Counted from the stretch's first letter, positions 9,900 to 21,443 are shown. The stretch is 64,000 bases of DNA from Carettochelys insculpta (GCF_033958435.1 NC_134160.1:10899001-10963000), one strand, 5' to 3'. The notes: generated by a model from the sequence alone, not told the origin. Program-made: numbers and translations.

Positions 9900-12100
9900 A
9901 CATTAACCCCAATGCCTAGATGAACAAGAGCCTCACCCCCGAACTCCTTTCAGGCTGATGCATCCCCCACGCCCACCACTAGCACCCCAGGAACTGGCAT
10001 CAGACTCAGAGCAGGGAGGCCCCTGGCTCCGTGGCCAACAGATGCCACCACAAAGGAAAAGGTGCAGACACCTGGCAGTAGGCAAATCTAGGAGAACCAG
10101 CCCGCCTGGGCCAGCCAGAGATTCCCCAGCCCTCAGCATTTTTGTTGTCATTTTCTGAACCTTTTCCAACTCCAAAGCACCTTTGTGGGGAGGAGACGAC
10201 CACATTGGCTCGCAGGATCGAAGATGTGGGTGCACCACACGTGGGTACCGCCCGGCACCAGCCCAAGGAACCCACTGACCCCCAGTGGTGAATCCTTCTT
10301 GCCTTTTCCCCACGATCACATCTCCCCCACAACGTCAAATGGCACAAGAGCTCAGTCCGCTGCTTATCATGATTGCTGGCACCTTCCAAACATTCGCAAA
10401 GGCCCACGGACAATACAGTCTTATGGCCCACCCACAGGCATCAGGGGAAGGGGAATTTCTACACCTACCACCCAGCAGAACAGCAGAAGTGGGTCTTCCA
10501 AGAGACCTGAACGTGGGAGGGATCGAGCACCAGGACATACAGTGGGGGTCAAAGCCAGCGCACTCGGGAAGACGAGGGTAGGAAAACTGAAGGTGGATGT
10601 GGGAGCATCCAAGACTTGAGGCTTCTCTCCAGTTTTTCTGGCTCCTTACCTGTCAGACTGGCCAAGTGGGTAGCAGGCCATAGCCCCGGTGCTGAGCTTC
10701 GTTTGCTCTGGAATGTGTGCTGCACATCCAGCCCTACCCCAAAGCCGCCTTCCTCCAAGAGCCAAGCCCGAGGCACCAACCTCTGCTTCGCCGTCCCAGA
10801 CAGGCTTGGCCAGGCCAGTGTGGGCAGGAGGCAGGAAATCAACACAGACCTCGTGTTTCCTCATCACCCTTCGTTTGCAGGTGGGGGCCAGAGGTGCCCA
10901 ACTGGGGTCGGGCACTGCCCAGACAGGTAGAGAGGGACGGTCCCTGCCTCCCAGAGCTCACCACCTAACCAGATCAAGAGTGGAGGGGAAACTGAGGCAC
11001 ACAGACCCCCAACACAGATGGTAGAGACCAGTCAAAGGCAGGCCTCCTGTGTCCCTGCCCGTCACCCCTGCCCCCGCAGGCCCTCTCCAGCCAAGCGGCT
11101 GCTTTCAGGCAGCCCCATAAGGCGCCGATTCCTGCTGTTTGCCACACAGAGAAACCAAGCGCACCAGGCACTGGGAAGCAGATGCTTAGCAAGAGCTTCC
11201 CTTTGCTGGCCCTGCCCTGTCACGCAGATGGACAGACGGACTCTTGTCTAAATGCTAACGTGTCACATCAGCAGCCCAGATATTCCAGCACAGCCCCTGG
11301 TGTTTTCGGGCAGCGGAGCTGGAAGCAAACCCCCATGTATGGGACTGGGCGAAAGGGGCTTGATCTCACAAACGTGGTGTTTGCCACATTAATCACGGTT
11401 CAGATCCTGGGGAGACCTGACCGTTAGCAGACCCGAGGTCAGTTCCTGAAGGTGGCAGAGCCCCACGGGTGTCCAGCCCTGACAGGGTAGTTCTCAGCTG
11501 ACCCAGAGCTGGCTGGCTGCAGCATTGGAACAGCTGCCCCAGCTCCAGGGGACTGATCATGAAACAAAGTCTTTCACCTCTAGGTGGCTGGTTCAAATCT
11601 GGCCAGGGCCGGAAGGCATTGCCAGCAGCTCCCTGCAACTAAAGTGTTTGTCCCAGGCCAGTTCCTACTGACCAGAGAGTCACAGCCCGAGATGCAGCCA
11701 CGGGGCAGGTCCAGGGCTCCATCTGCAGTGTCTAATACCGAGAACTGAGCAATGCTGATGCTGGTGGCCCTCAAAGGGATCACCTCCAGGGACCGGCATG
11801 CACTGGGCCCAGGGGCTTGGGCTCTTCCCTCCAAGGAGCTGGTGCATAGAGCTCAGTTGTGGGAATGCAGCCAGCCAGCCAGATCTGAGCTGAGCCGCAG
11901 AGGCTGACTGTGTCACCTTCCCGGGCAGGAAGCAATACACGGCGGCCTTGACGCGCAGACGCAGCCTGGGCAGAGGACAGGGCTGAGAGATGGTCTGGGG
12001 AGGAGCCAGGGCTGCTTCTACCTGGTGTGCACAAAAGCCCCTTTCATAGGGGCTGAGTTGAAATTCGCTCAGCATACGGATTACCCCGGAGACAGAACTG
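9900..12100. other. Non-coding stretch with repeat traces
   Basis: No gene seen. At 10930-11010 'ggtccctgcctcccagagct' and 'gaaactgaggcacacag' look like the degraded 3' half of a SINE or MIR-like element. Near 11590 'ggctggttcaaatctgg' resembles a Pol III B box but lacks a convincing A box. Confidence 0.4.
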
Positions 12101-12134
12101 CCTGCATGACAGTGCTGGGCAAGGCAGTGTTGTG

Positions 12135-12560
12135 GTTAGAGTCGGGGTGGGGGGGCTGGCAGCCAGGACCTCCTGGGCTCCCTTCCTGGCCTCAGGAGGT
12201 AATCAGGGAGGCAAAAGTGGTTAGAGCAGGGGGGCTGGGAGTCAGTGCTCCAGGCTTCTCTACCTGCCATAGACTCGAGTGAGCAAGTCACTTTCCCCTC
12301 CTCACGTCTTGGCCTTGCCACCTGTAAAATGGGGGTAGCAACACAGACCCCATCTCGGAAAGGAGAAGGAGGGACCGGCCCGGGGTGGTTCATGAAGAAC
12401 CACGCAAGGTGCTGGCTAAGCAGGGGTTAGGTGGGATTGGGAAGTCCAGGGTGAGCACACAGAGAGAGGACTCCTGGGTTCTCTTCCCTGCTCTGGGGGG
12501 GAGAACAGTCCAGGGTCAGCGTAGCGGGGAGGGAGTCAGGACGCTTGGGACACTGCAGAT
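12135..12560 (+). mobile_element. SINE with duplicated heads
   Basis: A tRNA-derived SINE in which the head recurs. Copies begin at about 12133 ('gtggttagagtcgggg'), 12219 ('gtggttagagcagggg') and about 12450 ('gagaggactcctgggttctc'), with a further trace near 12530 ('gggagtcaggacgcttggg'). The second head is followed by a tail with 'gagcaagtcactttcccc' and 'cctgtaaaatggggg'. The arrangement suggests tandem duplication or SINE-into-SINE insertion. Confidence 0.75.
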
Positions 12561-12654
12561 GGGGTGCCCTGAAATGCAGGATGTGTCATACACAGCCGCT
12601 GCCAGGTAGGAAGCTTGGTGGCACTGTCCCAGCCTGGCCAGCCCTGCAGGGACT

Positions 12655-12860
12655 GTTTAGTCATAGGAGGTGCGTTTTCCCTCCCGTTGGCTTTTAATTA
12701 TATTAATAATAAAAGTCGCTTGCATGAAAACAGGAGCTTTGTTGCTTAGGAGCTCATCTGCTCCCACTGCTTATTCCCCACTTTAAACCGTAATCCTCAG
12801 CTGGGGACACCACAATTAGCTGTCGTGGAGATGGTCGCGGGGTCACGGGATTAAGGCTCC
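12655..12860. other. AT-rich island, candidate conserved element
   Basis: One of the clearest AT-rich blocks in the presumed intron. It includes 'ggcttttaattatattaata', 'taataaaagtcgcttgcat' and 'ccacaattagctgtcg', with several TAAT homeodomain cores. No transposon similarity recognised. Good candidate for a conserved enhancer; untested. Confidence 0.45.
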
Positions 12861-12869
12861 AGCCGAGGG

Positions 12870-14860
12870 ACTCTGCAGAAGGAGCAGCTGAGCTCCTAAG
12901 CACCCACATCCTCTTCTCACCCCAAGGAGACCTTGGCGACAACTTCCCTGTCCCCCCACCCGTTCCAAGTCATGCTGCAATAGCACCTACAAGCCCCTCC
13001 TGTGACAAACTGGCCCTCTTCCAAAGGGCACGGGAGCTGTGAGCCCCTGCCCTTCACCCAGGATTCCTGAGAGCCAAAGCACCCCTCCAAAGAGGGTTCC
13101 CCAGCCCCAAAGCGCCCAGCCTGGGGCAGATCTCACACACGCATCCTGAACTCCGGGCTGCAGAATCCAGGCTGGGGAGTGAGGAAGAGATGGGGCAGGA
13201 GGAGGCGGAAGGCGACGGGTAGAGAGAAGGATGAGGCAGCAGGGGAGGCAAGAGGCAGAGGGGGAACTGTGCCAGAGCACAATATATTTTTGGAGATTCC
13301 CCCACCCCTCATACCCGACCCACAGCTGCAGGGGAGCAGGGCTGCGCTGTCACAGTCTGTGCATTGTAAGGGTGAGCAGGGACAGGGCCCCGGCTCCTAG
13401 CCAGCAGGAAAAGCAGGTTTGGCAAGGGATGAAATGTACTGGGGGGGGCGAGACAAACCTCTGATTTATGAAGCTAAATCCTCCTGCCCATCCCCCAGCC
13501 AGCCCCCTCCAGCTTCCGCCTTCCCTGCAACACCTGGGGCCATTCCATCTGCAGCCAAGCATGAGCAGCCTGCAGCAACAGGGAGGCCTGCACCCCTTCC
13601 CTCCCCCTTGCAGCCATCAGCCCTCCTGGGTGGACTCTCCCTCCACCCGTCTACTCTCCCTGCAGTGCTCCTGACTCACTAATGATGTGCAGGCAGCTCG
13701 GCTGGGGCTTTAAAGCCAGAACCACAACCCAGCCGGGGGTGGGACTCAATCTGGTGCCTCTGTACAAGGCAGGGAGTCCTAGAACCCAATCCACCAACAG
13801 GGGCTTGCTGGGAGCGTCCCAGGGCCTGGCTCTGCTCATCCACGAGGAGACGCCCGTCTGTCCAAATGCGCCCCCCCTCCACCTGCCCTCCATCTGCTGG
13901 CGCAGCCCCTTCCTGCACCCCGAGGGTGAGCTGTGCCTGCCAGGAGTCAGCCAGGCCATGCAATACAGACGGAAGCTGGGGCTCTGCTAGGGAAGGGCTG
14001 CAGGATAACCTTGCACAGAGCACAGCGGTGATCCTCTGCCAGTACCCAGGCAGGGCCAGCAGGTAGCCCCACTGCTGTCAGTGGGCTGCCCAAAGACCCA
14101 GGGATCCAAGCTGGCAGCCCACACCGCAGGATTGGGGCCACTAACGAGGCCGTTGGCTGTATACCCTGTAATTGTCAGGGCCGTTCCCAGCTGAGGCCTC
14201 CCAGAGCCCAGCAGACCCCAATCACCGTGTCACCAAGGACCGACTTGCCACCTCCCTAGCCACAACAGGGGGACACCAGCCGGTGTCCTACACGGGCCAC
14301 CGGGACAGACGTTATCTGTCCCTGCTGCCCCGGGGCTGGCGGGAGCCTGGCTGCTGGCTTGGGGGCTGGCGTCCAGGGCAGGCGGGAGCGTCTGGCGGGG
14401 CGCGACTGAGGAAACAGCTTGTTGGTCTCCGTGGGACCCTGGGCAGGTCACCGCACACACCGCTGGCGGGCTGGGGATAGATCCCTGGGGCCTGACTCCC
14501 TGACCCACACCAGCCCGACTCCACTGCCTGGCTCACAGCCGCTCGCTGCCTGAGGCCCCTGGCCGGCCAGAGTGTCGACAGCCTCCCACTTGGCCGGCCG
14601 ACTGGGCCGGGGTGACCGGCTACTGGGTCTGAGGGTGAGCACAGAGCGCAGACTGATGCTGTGCCCTCGCTCCAGGCCCAGGGACTCGTGGTGAGGGCCC
14701 ACAACTGCCCCTCTGCCCAGGATCCACCCTCGCCTGGGCCTGGGAGCACCTGGAAGCCAGTAACACCCCTTGGCCAAGGAGCAAGGGGACCACTTGGCAC
14801 TAGCAGTGGGTCCAGGCAGAATCCCACCCCCTTGCCTGGGACCGTATGGCCCTGCAAGCC
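12870..14860. other. GC-rich non-coding stretch
   Basis: No gene or clear transposon seen. Short G run near 13441. Open frames are not splice-flanked. Confidence 0.45.
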
Positions 14861-14878
14861 GGGGGGGGGGGGGGGGGG
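14861..14878 (+). repeat. Poly-G tract
   Basis: Eighteen consecutive G. Further G-quadruplex-type GGTGGGGGTGGGGGTGGGGG sequence follows at about 15004-15027, and a C run at 15147-15156. Confidence 0.85.
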
Positions 14879-15159
14879 CCGGAAGCAGGTAGTGAGTCAG
14901 AGGCAGAGTAGCAGGTGGCAGAGGAGGGGCCCAGCTGATTGCTGCTGGCAGCAGCCTGCCTGCTGGGCTGGCCTGCCTCCTCGCTGGGGAGGAAGAGGAA
15001 GGAGGTGGGGGTGGGGGTGGGGGAGGGCAAGAGCCCATGGCAGGGGAGAGGAAGCAGAGGGAGATCAGGGTGGAACAAGGCACCACTAGGTCTTTGCTTG
15101 CCCCGCGGCCTGGCCCTGCTTCTAGCATGGGGGGGGCTGACGAGCACCCCCCCCCCACC

Positions 15160-16760
15160 AGGAAACGGCTGGCTCTCCTGGAGCTGGGGAGGCAGAGAGG
15201 AGGGCAGCCACAGGAGCCAAGAGCAGGGACATCCGCTTGCCCAGGGCTGGGCAGGGCCTCAGCCGGGCTGTGCTGTGCTGGCGGGTGCCAGCCCAGCAGG
15301 CATTCTGGGCTCAGCTTCACCTGATAGGTCCTGCTCTGGCACCCAGACACCAGGGTCCCTCTCCCCACCACTGGAGGGGCCCTGGGGTTTCTGGTGACCA
15401 GAGCTGGGCCCCAGAGCCCAGCCGTAGCCTCAACCTAACCACCTGCCCTGGCTGGCAAAGAGCAGCGCTGCTGGTGGGCAGTGAGATGCCATGGGCTGGC
15501 TGGGAGAGTGATGCCATCCGGGGCCTGGCAGAAAGCACGAGCCCAGCCTAGGTAACCCACAGCCCATTAACAGAGCCACAGCCTCTTTGTCCCGCCAGAG
15601 GTAAAGCCCCCCACCCTCCCTGCCTTCCTCCCAGGCTGGAAGCAGCTGATAGGACAGACTGAGCATGATGGGACCGGGGCAGAATCTCCACTCACGACAC
15701 CTCACCCTGCTCTCGCTAGCTGACTGCCGCCAAGCCTTGCCCCCTGCCAAACTCCCTCCCAGGCAATCAGCAACGCCAGCCCTGGGCAGCCCACCAACCT
15801 GCCCCACAGGCCCAGGAGAGGGCTAGGCTAGACCTTCCCTCATGCCTCTTCCAGGATGTGTGGGGACCAGGGGCATAGACCACCCCTCTCAAAAGCAAGC
15901 AAGACGAGTCTCCAGTGGGGTCCCCGTGCAGCTGGCAGCTGGGCAGCAAGGGGTGAGGTGCATGGGCTCCGCTGCTTTGGGAACCCTTGGGCAACTCCTC
16001 CCCGGCAGCTCCCTTCCTGGGGCCTTGACTTCCAGGAGCCCCGAACTCTCGGCCCCGCCCCACACCGGGCGAGCTCAGGGGCTGCAGCTTGTGGCCTTCG
16101 CCACCCTTTAGCTTCTGGGCCTGCTACCTCCGCGGCCAGCTTCACCAACCAGGGTGCTCCGGAGGTCCCCTAGGGGCAGGCGTGGGGGCCACACAGTGTG
16201 ACCTGAACGACAGACTGGAGGTGGGTGACACCAGCACCCGTGGGGGGTGGGCACAGTAAGGCCCAGCGATCCAGCCTGGTTCAACCAACTCACTGGGGTG
16301 AGGACAAAAGCCCAGGGGAGACCCCCTTGCTCCATGGGCCCTGACTGGACCAGGGCTGCCCTAACCCAGAGACCCCATGAGAGGCGGCTGACACCCTCCC
16401 AGCCACAGCTGTTTGCACTGAGCCTGTAAGCCACGGGGGCCGGTGTTTTGGGGTGCAGAGGGCCCAGCAGGGATCTGGGCAGCTGCCGCCTCTCGAGAAG
16501 CTGCTGGAAGGCGGTCGGGGGGGAGAGCCTTCTGCTTCCCCCAGAGCTTCACCGGTAATGGCGCCTGATGGGAAGGAGCCACATAGGGTGGGGAGACCAG
16601 AGGTAGGAAGGGTGCAGGTGAGGAAAGGGGTATTAGTGACTATCTCCATAAACCAGACCCTCCTCGCCTCACTGCAGCCAGCCTCTCGTGCCCCTGAGTG
16701 CTACGGCCAGGTCATACATCCAGGGAACGGGTGGAGCTGGGCCTGGGGAGGCCATTACGC
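15160..16760. other. GC-rich non-coding stretch
   Basis: No gene, repeat or exon that I can support. Confidence 0.45.
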
Positions 16761-16764
16761 CCAC

Positions 16765-16830
16765 GGGAAAGGGTTACTCCAGAGATGGGGAAACTGAGGC
16801 ACAGAGCTTACCGCCAAAGGTTTCCAGAGG
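16765..16830 (-). mobile_element. SINE tail fragment
   Basis: 'agatggggaaactgaggcac' is the antisense of the SINE/MIR-type tail GCCTCAGTTTCCCC. Confidence 0.6.
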
Positions 16831-17104
16831 TTGCCCCTATCTTTGAAACTCCACCTTTCCAGATGCACCTGCAGGTCCCAAAGGCTTCGGCGGGAGCTGT
16901 GGGCGGCGATCCCACTGTGAGTATGCCTGCTTTGTAATTGGCATCAAGCTCAGACCACTCAGCGGCCTTTTGTGGAGACCACAGCTAGGCCAGCAGAGGC
17001 TTTTCGAGGACAAGAGTCAGCCCAGGGGAGACTCAGGAACAACATGGTTTTGCTTTCAAACCCCGCATGGGAGTCGGGGCATGGGGCCAGCCTGGACCAG
17101 GGCA

Positions 17105-17180
17105 CCCACTAATTTTTGCCATCCCTAGGTGGAATAAATTTTGTTCTATGCACTAAGGCACGTGCAGAAGGGCACCACCA
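17105..17180 (-). mobile_element. Short interspersed element, 'AAAATT(C/T)ATTCC' family
   Basis: Read on the minus strand the segment gives GTGCATAGAACAAAATTTAT, then TCCACCTAGGGATGGCAAAA and ATTAGTGGG. This is the same end sequence as the copy ending at about 53195 ('gcattctgcacatgg', 'atggaaaaaaatagaggga'). The family has at least three copies in this window. Confidence 0.65.
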
Positions 17181-17387
17181 AAAACAGGCTGCCCACTCTG
17201 GGTGGCTGCGGTGCTCTGCTAAGCAGCTGGGCAGCACCTGAATCTCTGCTGGGTGACCGCCCCTGCGCTCAGCTTACAGGGAACGCTGGTCTGGACTGGA
17301 GCAGAAAAGTAACATTTAAGCCCCCCATAACCCAAGAGCTGTACAGACATGAACGACCCCTTGGAGCCCCTGAGCGGGGGGCTGATC

Positions 17388-17610
17388 TGGTAGCAGGGGC
17401 ACTAGCTCTGGGCTTGGGAGACCTGGGTTCAGCCCCTGTGGGACCGTGGTCACGTCTTTCGGCTTTCCATGCCTCAGTGTTCAAAACAGGGAGAGAAGAG
17501 CACTTGGGGAAACTGAGGCACCCGGCAGGGCCATCACTTGCCCGAGGCCACTGAGAGAGTCAGTGGCAAAGCTGGCATTAGAACTCAGACCCCTTCCCAT
17601 GGCTCAACCC
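17388..17610 (+). mobile_element. tRNA-derived SINE
   Basis: 'gggcttgggagacctgggtt' followed by 'cagcccctgtgggacc' gives the B-box region. Tail-like segments include 'ccatgcctcagtgttc', and a second antisense tail 'ggggaaactgaggcaccc' with 'tcacttgcccgaggccac'. It looks like a SINE joined to an inverted copy or fragment. Confidence 0.65.
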
Positions 17611-17619
17611 TACAGGTCA

Positions 17620-19630
17620 CGCCGCATCCCCTGCCAGGACCAGACCCAGCCAGGCGCTGCAGAGGGAAGCTCCAACGCAGGCCCAGGGGAGGGAGGGAAA
17701 GCAGAGGCGGATTTATTTTGCAGCGATGCTGGCGAAAGGAAAGAGGCTCCTGAGTCTAATCAGGTGCGAGTGCAGCATGTCTGTGAGAGAGGAAATCAGC
17801 AGGCTGCAGGCGAGCTGCTGGCAGGGAGTCTCCACTCAATCTTCCTGCAGGTTTCAGGCTGTTAGACAACTGGGCCAGGAGGCCTGCAAGCGCAATCAGC
17901 ATTTAACCACTAGGACCATAGCAAACCATCTCAATCGCAGCAGGCGGAGGGCAGGAGGGTGGAGGGCACTGCCACAGAGGCAGTGGAGAGGTGGTCACAA
18001 CTGGTGGGGGGATGCGCAAACAGGACCTGCCACGCACGAGCGGGTGGAGTGCAGTGATACGAAGGGTGCCAGCCGCCAGGCCGTGCGCTCCTGTGGTACT
18101 GAAGCATGTAGCGCAGGGGCAGCTGCGCAACATGCCCCTCTGGCACGGAGGCGGCCGTGCTACCGCACAGCTCCTCCTCACCAGCACGACTGCACAAAGG
18201 CAGCTGAGCGCTCGCCAGCCCAGCTTTGTTGCACAAATACTCAGCAGGTAGCAAAGAAAAGAACCTGGAAGCTGCAGCACAGAAAAGAAGAAACAAATGT
18301 CAGGCCAAGAACAAGCAAATAAATACCAGGGGGACCCCTGAGACCTGGGACCAGGGAAGAGAAGTTTGTCCCCAGTTCTGGCTGCCCTTTCATTAACCCC
18401 TTCCGGTCAAACCCAGCCGCCTCCTCCCCCCGAAAGGCAGGTCTGTGCTTTCAGACAGCCCTGCAAGCCCTGCTTTCAAATCAAGCCTCCTCTCTGGCTC
18501 AGACTCCGGAGGAGTGAGCAGTGCAGTGCCGAGCTGCTCGTTAACGGCCGCTCATTAACAGCCCTCTGGGATGAGCCAGGTACCTAGGGCACCTGCACCT
18601 CCAACTCTAATGAGCTTCATTAAGGTCCTGGAGCCCCGAAACACAAATGAGGGGGCACCAGGCCTTCTCTGTGACGGAGGCTGGAGGGTACAAGCCAATC
18701 ATCGCCAATTGCACTGGCCTCGCAGCTGGCAAGGCCAGGCGGGAGAACCAACCAGAGCAACAAGCAAATACTGGTGTTCTGCCCTGCCTGTGATGGGGGG
18801 GGCTCTGTGGGGTCCCCGTGCCCCACACAAGAGAGGCCACCGTGAAAGGGAGGCACCCTGGCCGTTGACTCATCATGGCAATGGGAGGGAGGTGGGGGCA
18901 GGCGCGGCAGCAGCTGCTGCCGAGAAACGCCCAAGCCTCACCACAACTGCATGCACACGCCCCCGGGCCGCTCCCCAAGCCACCAGCCAGGCTGCTGCTC
19001 ACAGCACCCAGGAGGCCCTGCCCGCCAGCAGCAGCTCAGAGGCCAAGGCAGAGGGGTGAAGCGCTACATTGCCTCCCACGCCTAGGGGGCCACAGTAGGG
19101 ACCATGTGGCAACCCCAGAGGAGCCAGGAACAAGGTGAGACATGTGGAGGAGGGCCGCACACAGGCGCTGGCCTATCAGGGATGGGTGAGCTGCTGCAGC
19201 CAGAGCACCAAACACTGCACAGAGGGTCCCCCGCAAGCAGCCCAGCATTCCCACTTCTGCCAGCCCTTCACCAACCTCTCCTGCCCCCTGAGCTAGGCCT
19301 GTGGGGAAGGAGCAGGGGCTGCAGGCAGCTACCCATCCCTGCAAAACACAGACAGGCTCAAGGCGACCAGGAACGCCTGGGCTTGCCAGAACCCAGGCTG
19401 CAGGGAAGACCACAGGCTGAAGGACAAGGGCATGGGGGGAGAGCCTGGCCCCAGACCATGGAAGGAAAGGCAGGGGACACTGGCTAGGTGAGGACCAGGC
19501 CTTGAGGATCTCCTCTCAGACATACCACTGCAGTCAATTGCATCCCACCATCGCTGACCACCGATGCTGACTGCAGTGCCTGGGGTCAGACTCACATCAC
19601 AGGGAGGACCACGTTCTGCCCTGTGCGACA
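17620..19630. other. Non-coding stretch with a CGCA-rich segment
   Basis: No gene seen. Around 17990-18250 TGCGCAA/TGCACAAA-type words are unusually frequent (for example 'gatgcgcaaac', 'gctgcgcaacatgc', 'tgttgcacaaatac'). An AT-richer patch at 18535-18640 with 'ctcgttaacggccgctcatt' and 'aatgagcttcattaagg' could be a small conserved element. No transposon recognised. Confidence 0.4.
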
Positions 19631-19639
19631 CAGCCAGGG

Positions 19640-20095
19640 CCCAGGCCAGTGATGTGGCTCAGGCCCATGGCAGGCAGCTGGGAAGGCAGGTTCTAATCAA
19701 GGGGTCAGCAACCCCCACCCCGCGTGCCAACGTTTTCCTCGTCACGCGAGACAGGAGTCAGCCCCACCCCGCCTCCCCCATGCAGCCGGGCAATGTGCTG
19801 CCTGTGGATTAACAAAAGACCAACTAAAGCTCCCAACCACCATCAAACTGGTAAAACTCTGCGTCTTCCTTTATTTATGAATGAAGCTGTTGTAAGTGGG
19901 GCTGCTAGTGACTTTAAAAAGTATCCCTGACACTCAGCCCGTACAGAGGGGTGTAAAGGTCAACTTTTGGCACTCCGCCTCGGAAAGGCTGCTGACCCCT
20001 GTTCTAATCTCTCTGCCACTGAATCCCTGTGCAGCCTGGCCAAGTCATTTAACTGCTCCGTGCCTCAGTTTCCCACATGGACGGCGATGCAGGGG
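19640..20095 (+). mobile_element. SINE interrupted by a DNA element
   Basis: The left half ends in 'aggcaggttctaatc' (B-box region). The right half resumes with 'ttctaatctctctgccactg' and continues through 'gccaagtcatttaactgctc' and 'gtgcctcagtttcccac', the normal order of this SINE. The intervening 303 bp is a separate insertion. Confidence 0.75.
19699..20001. mobile_element. Short non-autonomous hAT-type element
   Basis: The element has terminal inverted repeats AAGGGGTCAGCAACC at the left and, read inward from the right end, CAGGGGTCAGCAGCC. These match at 13 of 15 positions and resemble the CAGGGGTC ends of hAT transposons. It is flanked by an exact 8-bp direct repeat, TTCTAATC (19691-19698 and 20002-20009), the target duplication length of hAT elements. 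At 303 bp it cannot encode a transposase, so it was moved by one supplied elsewhere. The insertion splits a SINE at its B box and is therefore younger than that SINE. Confidence 0.85.
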
Positions 20096-20099
20096 CCTT

Positions 20100-20640
20100 G
20101 GAGGCTCAGCTCTTCAGTGTCTGTGGAGCGCTTTGACAAGAGAGTTTGTATCCAGGACACACCCGCTGCGCGTCAGGCTTGAAGGGTTTCCTCTCCAGCC
20201 TGCCACCTGCAGCGCGCTCCCATCAAAGCGCTGTACATCCACGTGCTGCCCACGAAGCCACTTTCCCCCATCGAGCCAGACCCACGGCCCCCGCAGGCAG
20301 CGTGGAGCTGAAAAAAAAAAATACAAAACTCCCCGCCTTCTGCCCGGCAACTTTCTGCCTTCATGCACGCTCTCCACCCCCAGGGCTAGAGCCAGGCTCT
20401 GTCTGCTCCCACCATAAGAGCTGGGTTCCTGCCTGCCCAGGGAGGGAGGGAGCTGGAGGGGACAGAGGCCTCTCTGCCCCTTGGTCATGCACCATCTCCC
20501 ACTCACAGGCTCCGCTCAGGAGTCATCCCTTGACCTGTCCCCAGAACTGCTTACCCACCGGGCTAGGGCCTTTGGCCACCACATGCAACAAGCAGGCCAG
20601 CCGGAGTAACAGAGCAGAGTAAGATGTTCGTGCCATGAAG
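20100..20640. other. Non-coding stretch
   Basis: No gene seen. Contains a short poly-A run at about 20311-20321 (AAAAAAAAAAA) and otherwise unremarkable sequence. Confidence 0.45.
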
Positions 20641-20644
20641 GGTT

Positions 20645-20800
20645 TTGGGGGATCTCACCCCCATTTTAGAGAAGAAACTGAGTCAGAGAGAGGGGAAGGG
20701 CCCTGCCTCTGGTCACCCGGCCAGGCAGCAGCAGCACCTAGAGAGAACCCAGGAGCCCTGGCAACTCCCCCCTTGCTGTAAACTCTCCCACCAGAGCTGG
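20645..20800 (-). mobile_element. SINE fragment
   Basis: 'gaagaaactgagtcagagag' then 'ctctggtcacccggccagg' and 'gagagaacccaggagccctg' are the antisense tail, middle and B box of the tRNA-derived SINE. Confidence 0.65.
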
Positions 20801-20865
20801 GAACAGCAGCCAGAAGCCACACCTCCTATTCCTGCAGAGCAACCACACACCCGCCCAGTGTCTGG

Positions 20866-21055
20866 ACAGAACCCCAAGGATCCCGACTCTCGGTGATACC
20901 TGCTCTAACCATTGGCCCGCATGACACATGGGAGAGAACCCTGGGATCCCAACTCCTGGTGATGCCTGCTCTAACCATTGGCCCACATTGCCACCCCGCA
21001 CCCGGGAGAGAACCCAGGAATCCCGACTCCCAGCCTTGTGCTTTGGCCAATGAAC
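20866..21055 (-). repeat. Tandem SINE-head array, three units
   Basis: Three successive units of about 65-75 bp each begin AGAACCC(C/T)(A/G)(A/G)GGATCCC or a close variant (about 20870, 20935, 21009). The first two contain 'tgctctaaccattggccc', the antisense A box of the SINE; the third has a diverged version. Only heads are repeated; the SINE tail is absent between units. Confidence 0.75.
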
Positions 21056-21330
21056 CAGACTCCTCCCTGTGCCCTTTTCCAACTGCAGCTGAGCAGTAAA
21101 TCGAAAAAGGAGGAAGAACTACCTTCACAGGCCGCGGTCGCTAGCTGCCCACTGCGCGCCGGGCTCTCTCGCCGGCTGGCCCGGCAGCTGCCGGCTGCAG
21201 GAGAGGAGATGGGCATGGAGAAGACAAGCGGAGCCACCCTGGACAGCCTGGGATCCTCCACCCGATCCCTGCTGGGTCCAAGCCCCAGAGGCTTTGCCCC
21301 ACCCACTCCCTACGCCTGCCCCCCACAGCT

Positions 21331-21350
21331 CTCTGCCGCCCCCTGCTGAG
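21331..21350 (-). promoter_or_regulatory. Candidate CTCF site
   Basis: The minus strand reads AGCAGGGGGCGGCAG, fitting the CTCF core except for one 5' position. Motif evidence only. Confidence 0.35.
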
Positions 21351-21429
21351 CATCCCCAACTGCCACCCGACCCGGGCCCGGCTCTCCCTGCCTCCTTACT
21401 GTTTACTCCGGTTCGTTCAGCAGCTGCAG

Positions 21430-21443
21430 GTTGCTATGGTAAC
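21430..21443. promoter_or_regulatory. RFX X-box
   Basis: GTTGCTATGGTAAC matches the X-box pattern GTHNYYATRRNAAC at all 14 positions. RFX factors bind this as paired half-sites in regulatory DNA, including ciliary gene promoters and MHC class II-type elements. No TSS is evident nearby, so an intronic enhancer is the likelier setting. Confidence 0.6.

Noticed and set aside
11570..11650. Possible tRNA gene around GGTTCAAATCTGG
   Set aside because: Only a B-box-like word is present; no A box at the right distance and no cloverleaf stems that I can draw.
14448..15371. A 307-codon open frame on the minus strand
   Set aside because: Crosses an 18-G homopolymer, a GGTGGGGG array and a C run; proline/serine/glycine composition reflects base composition, not a protein.
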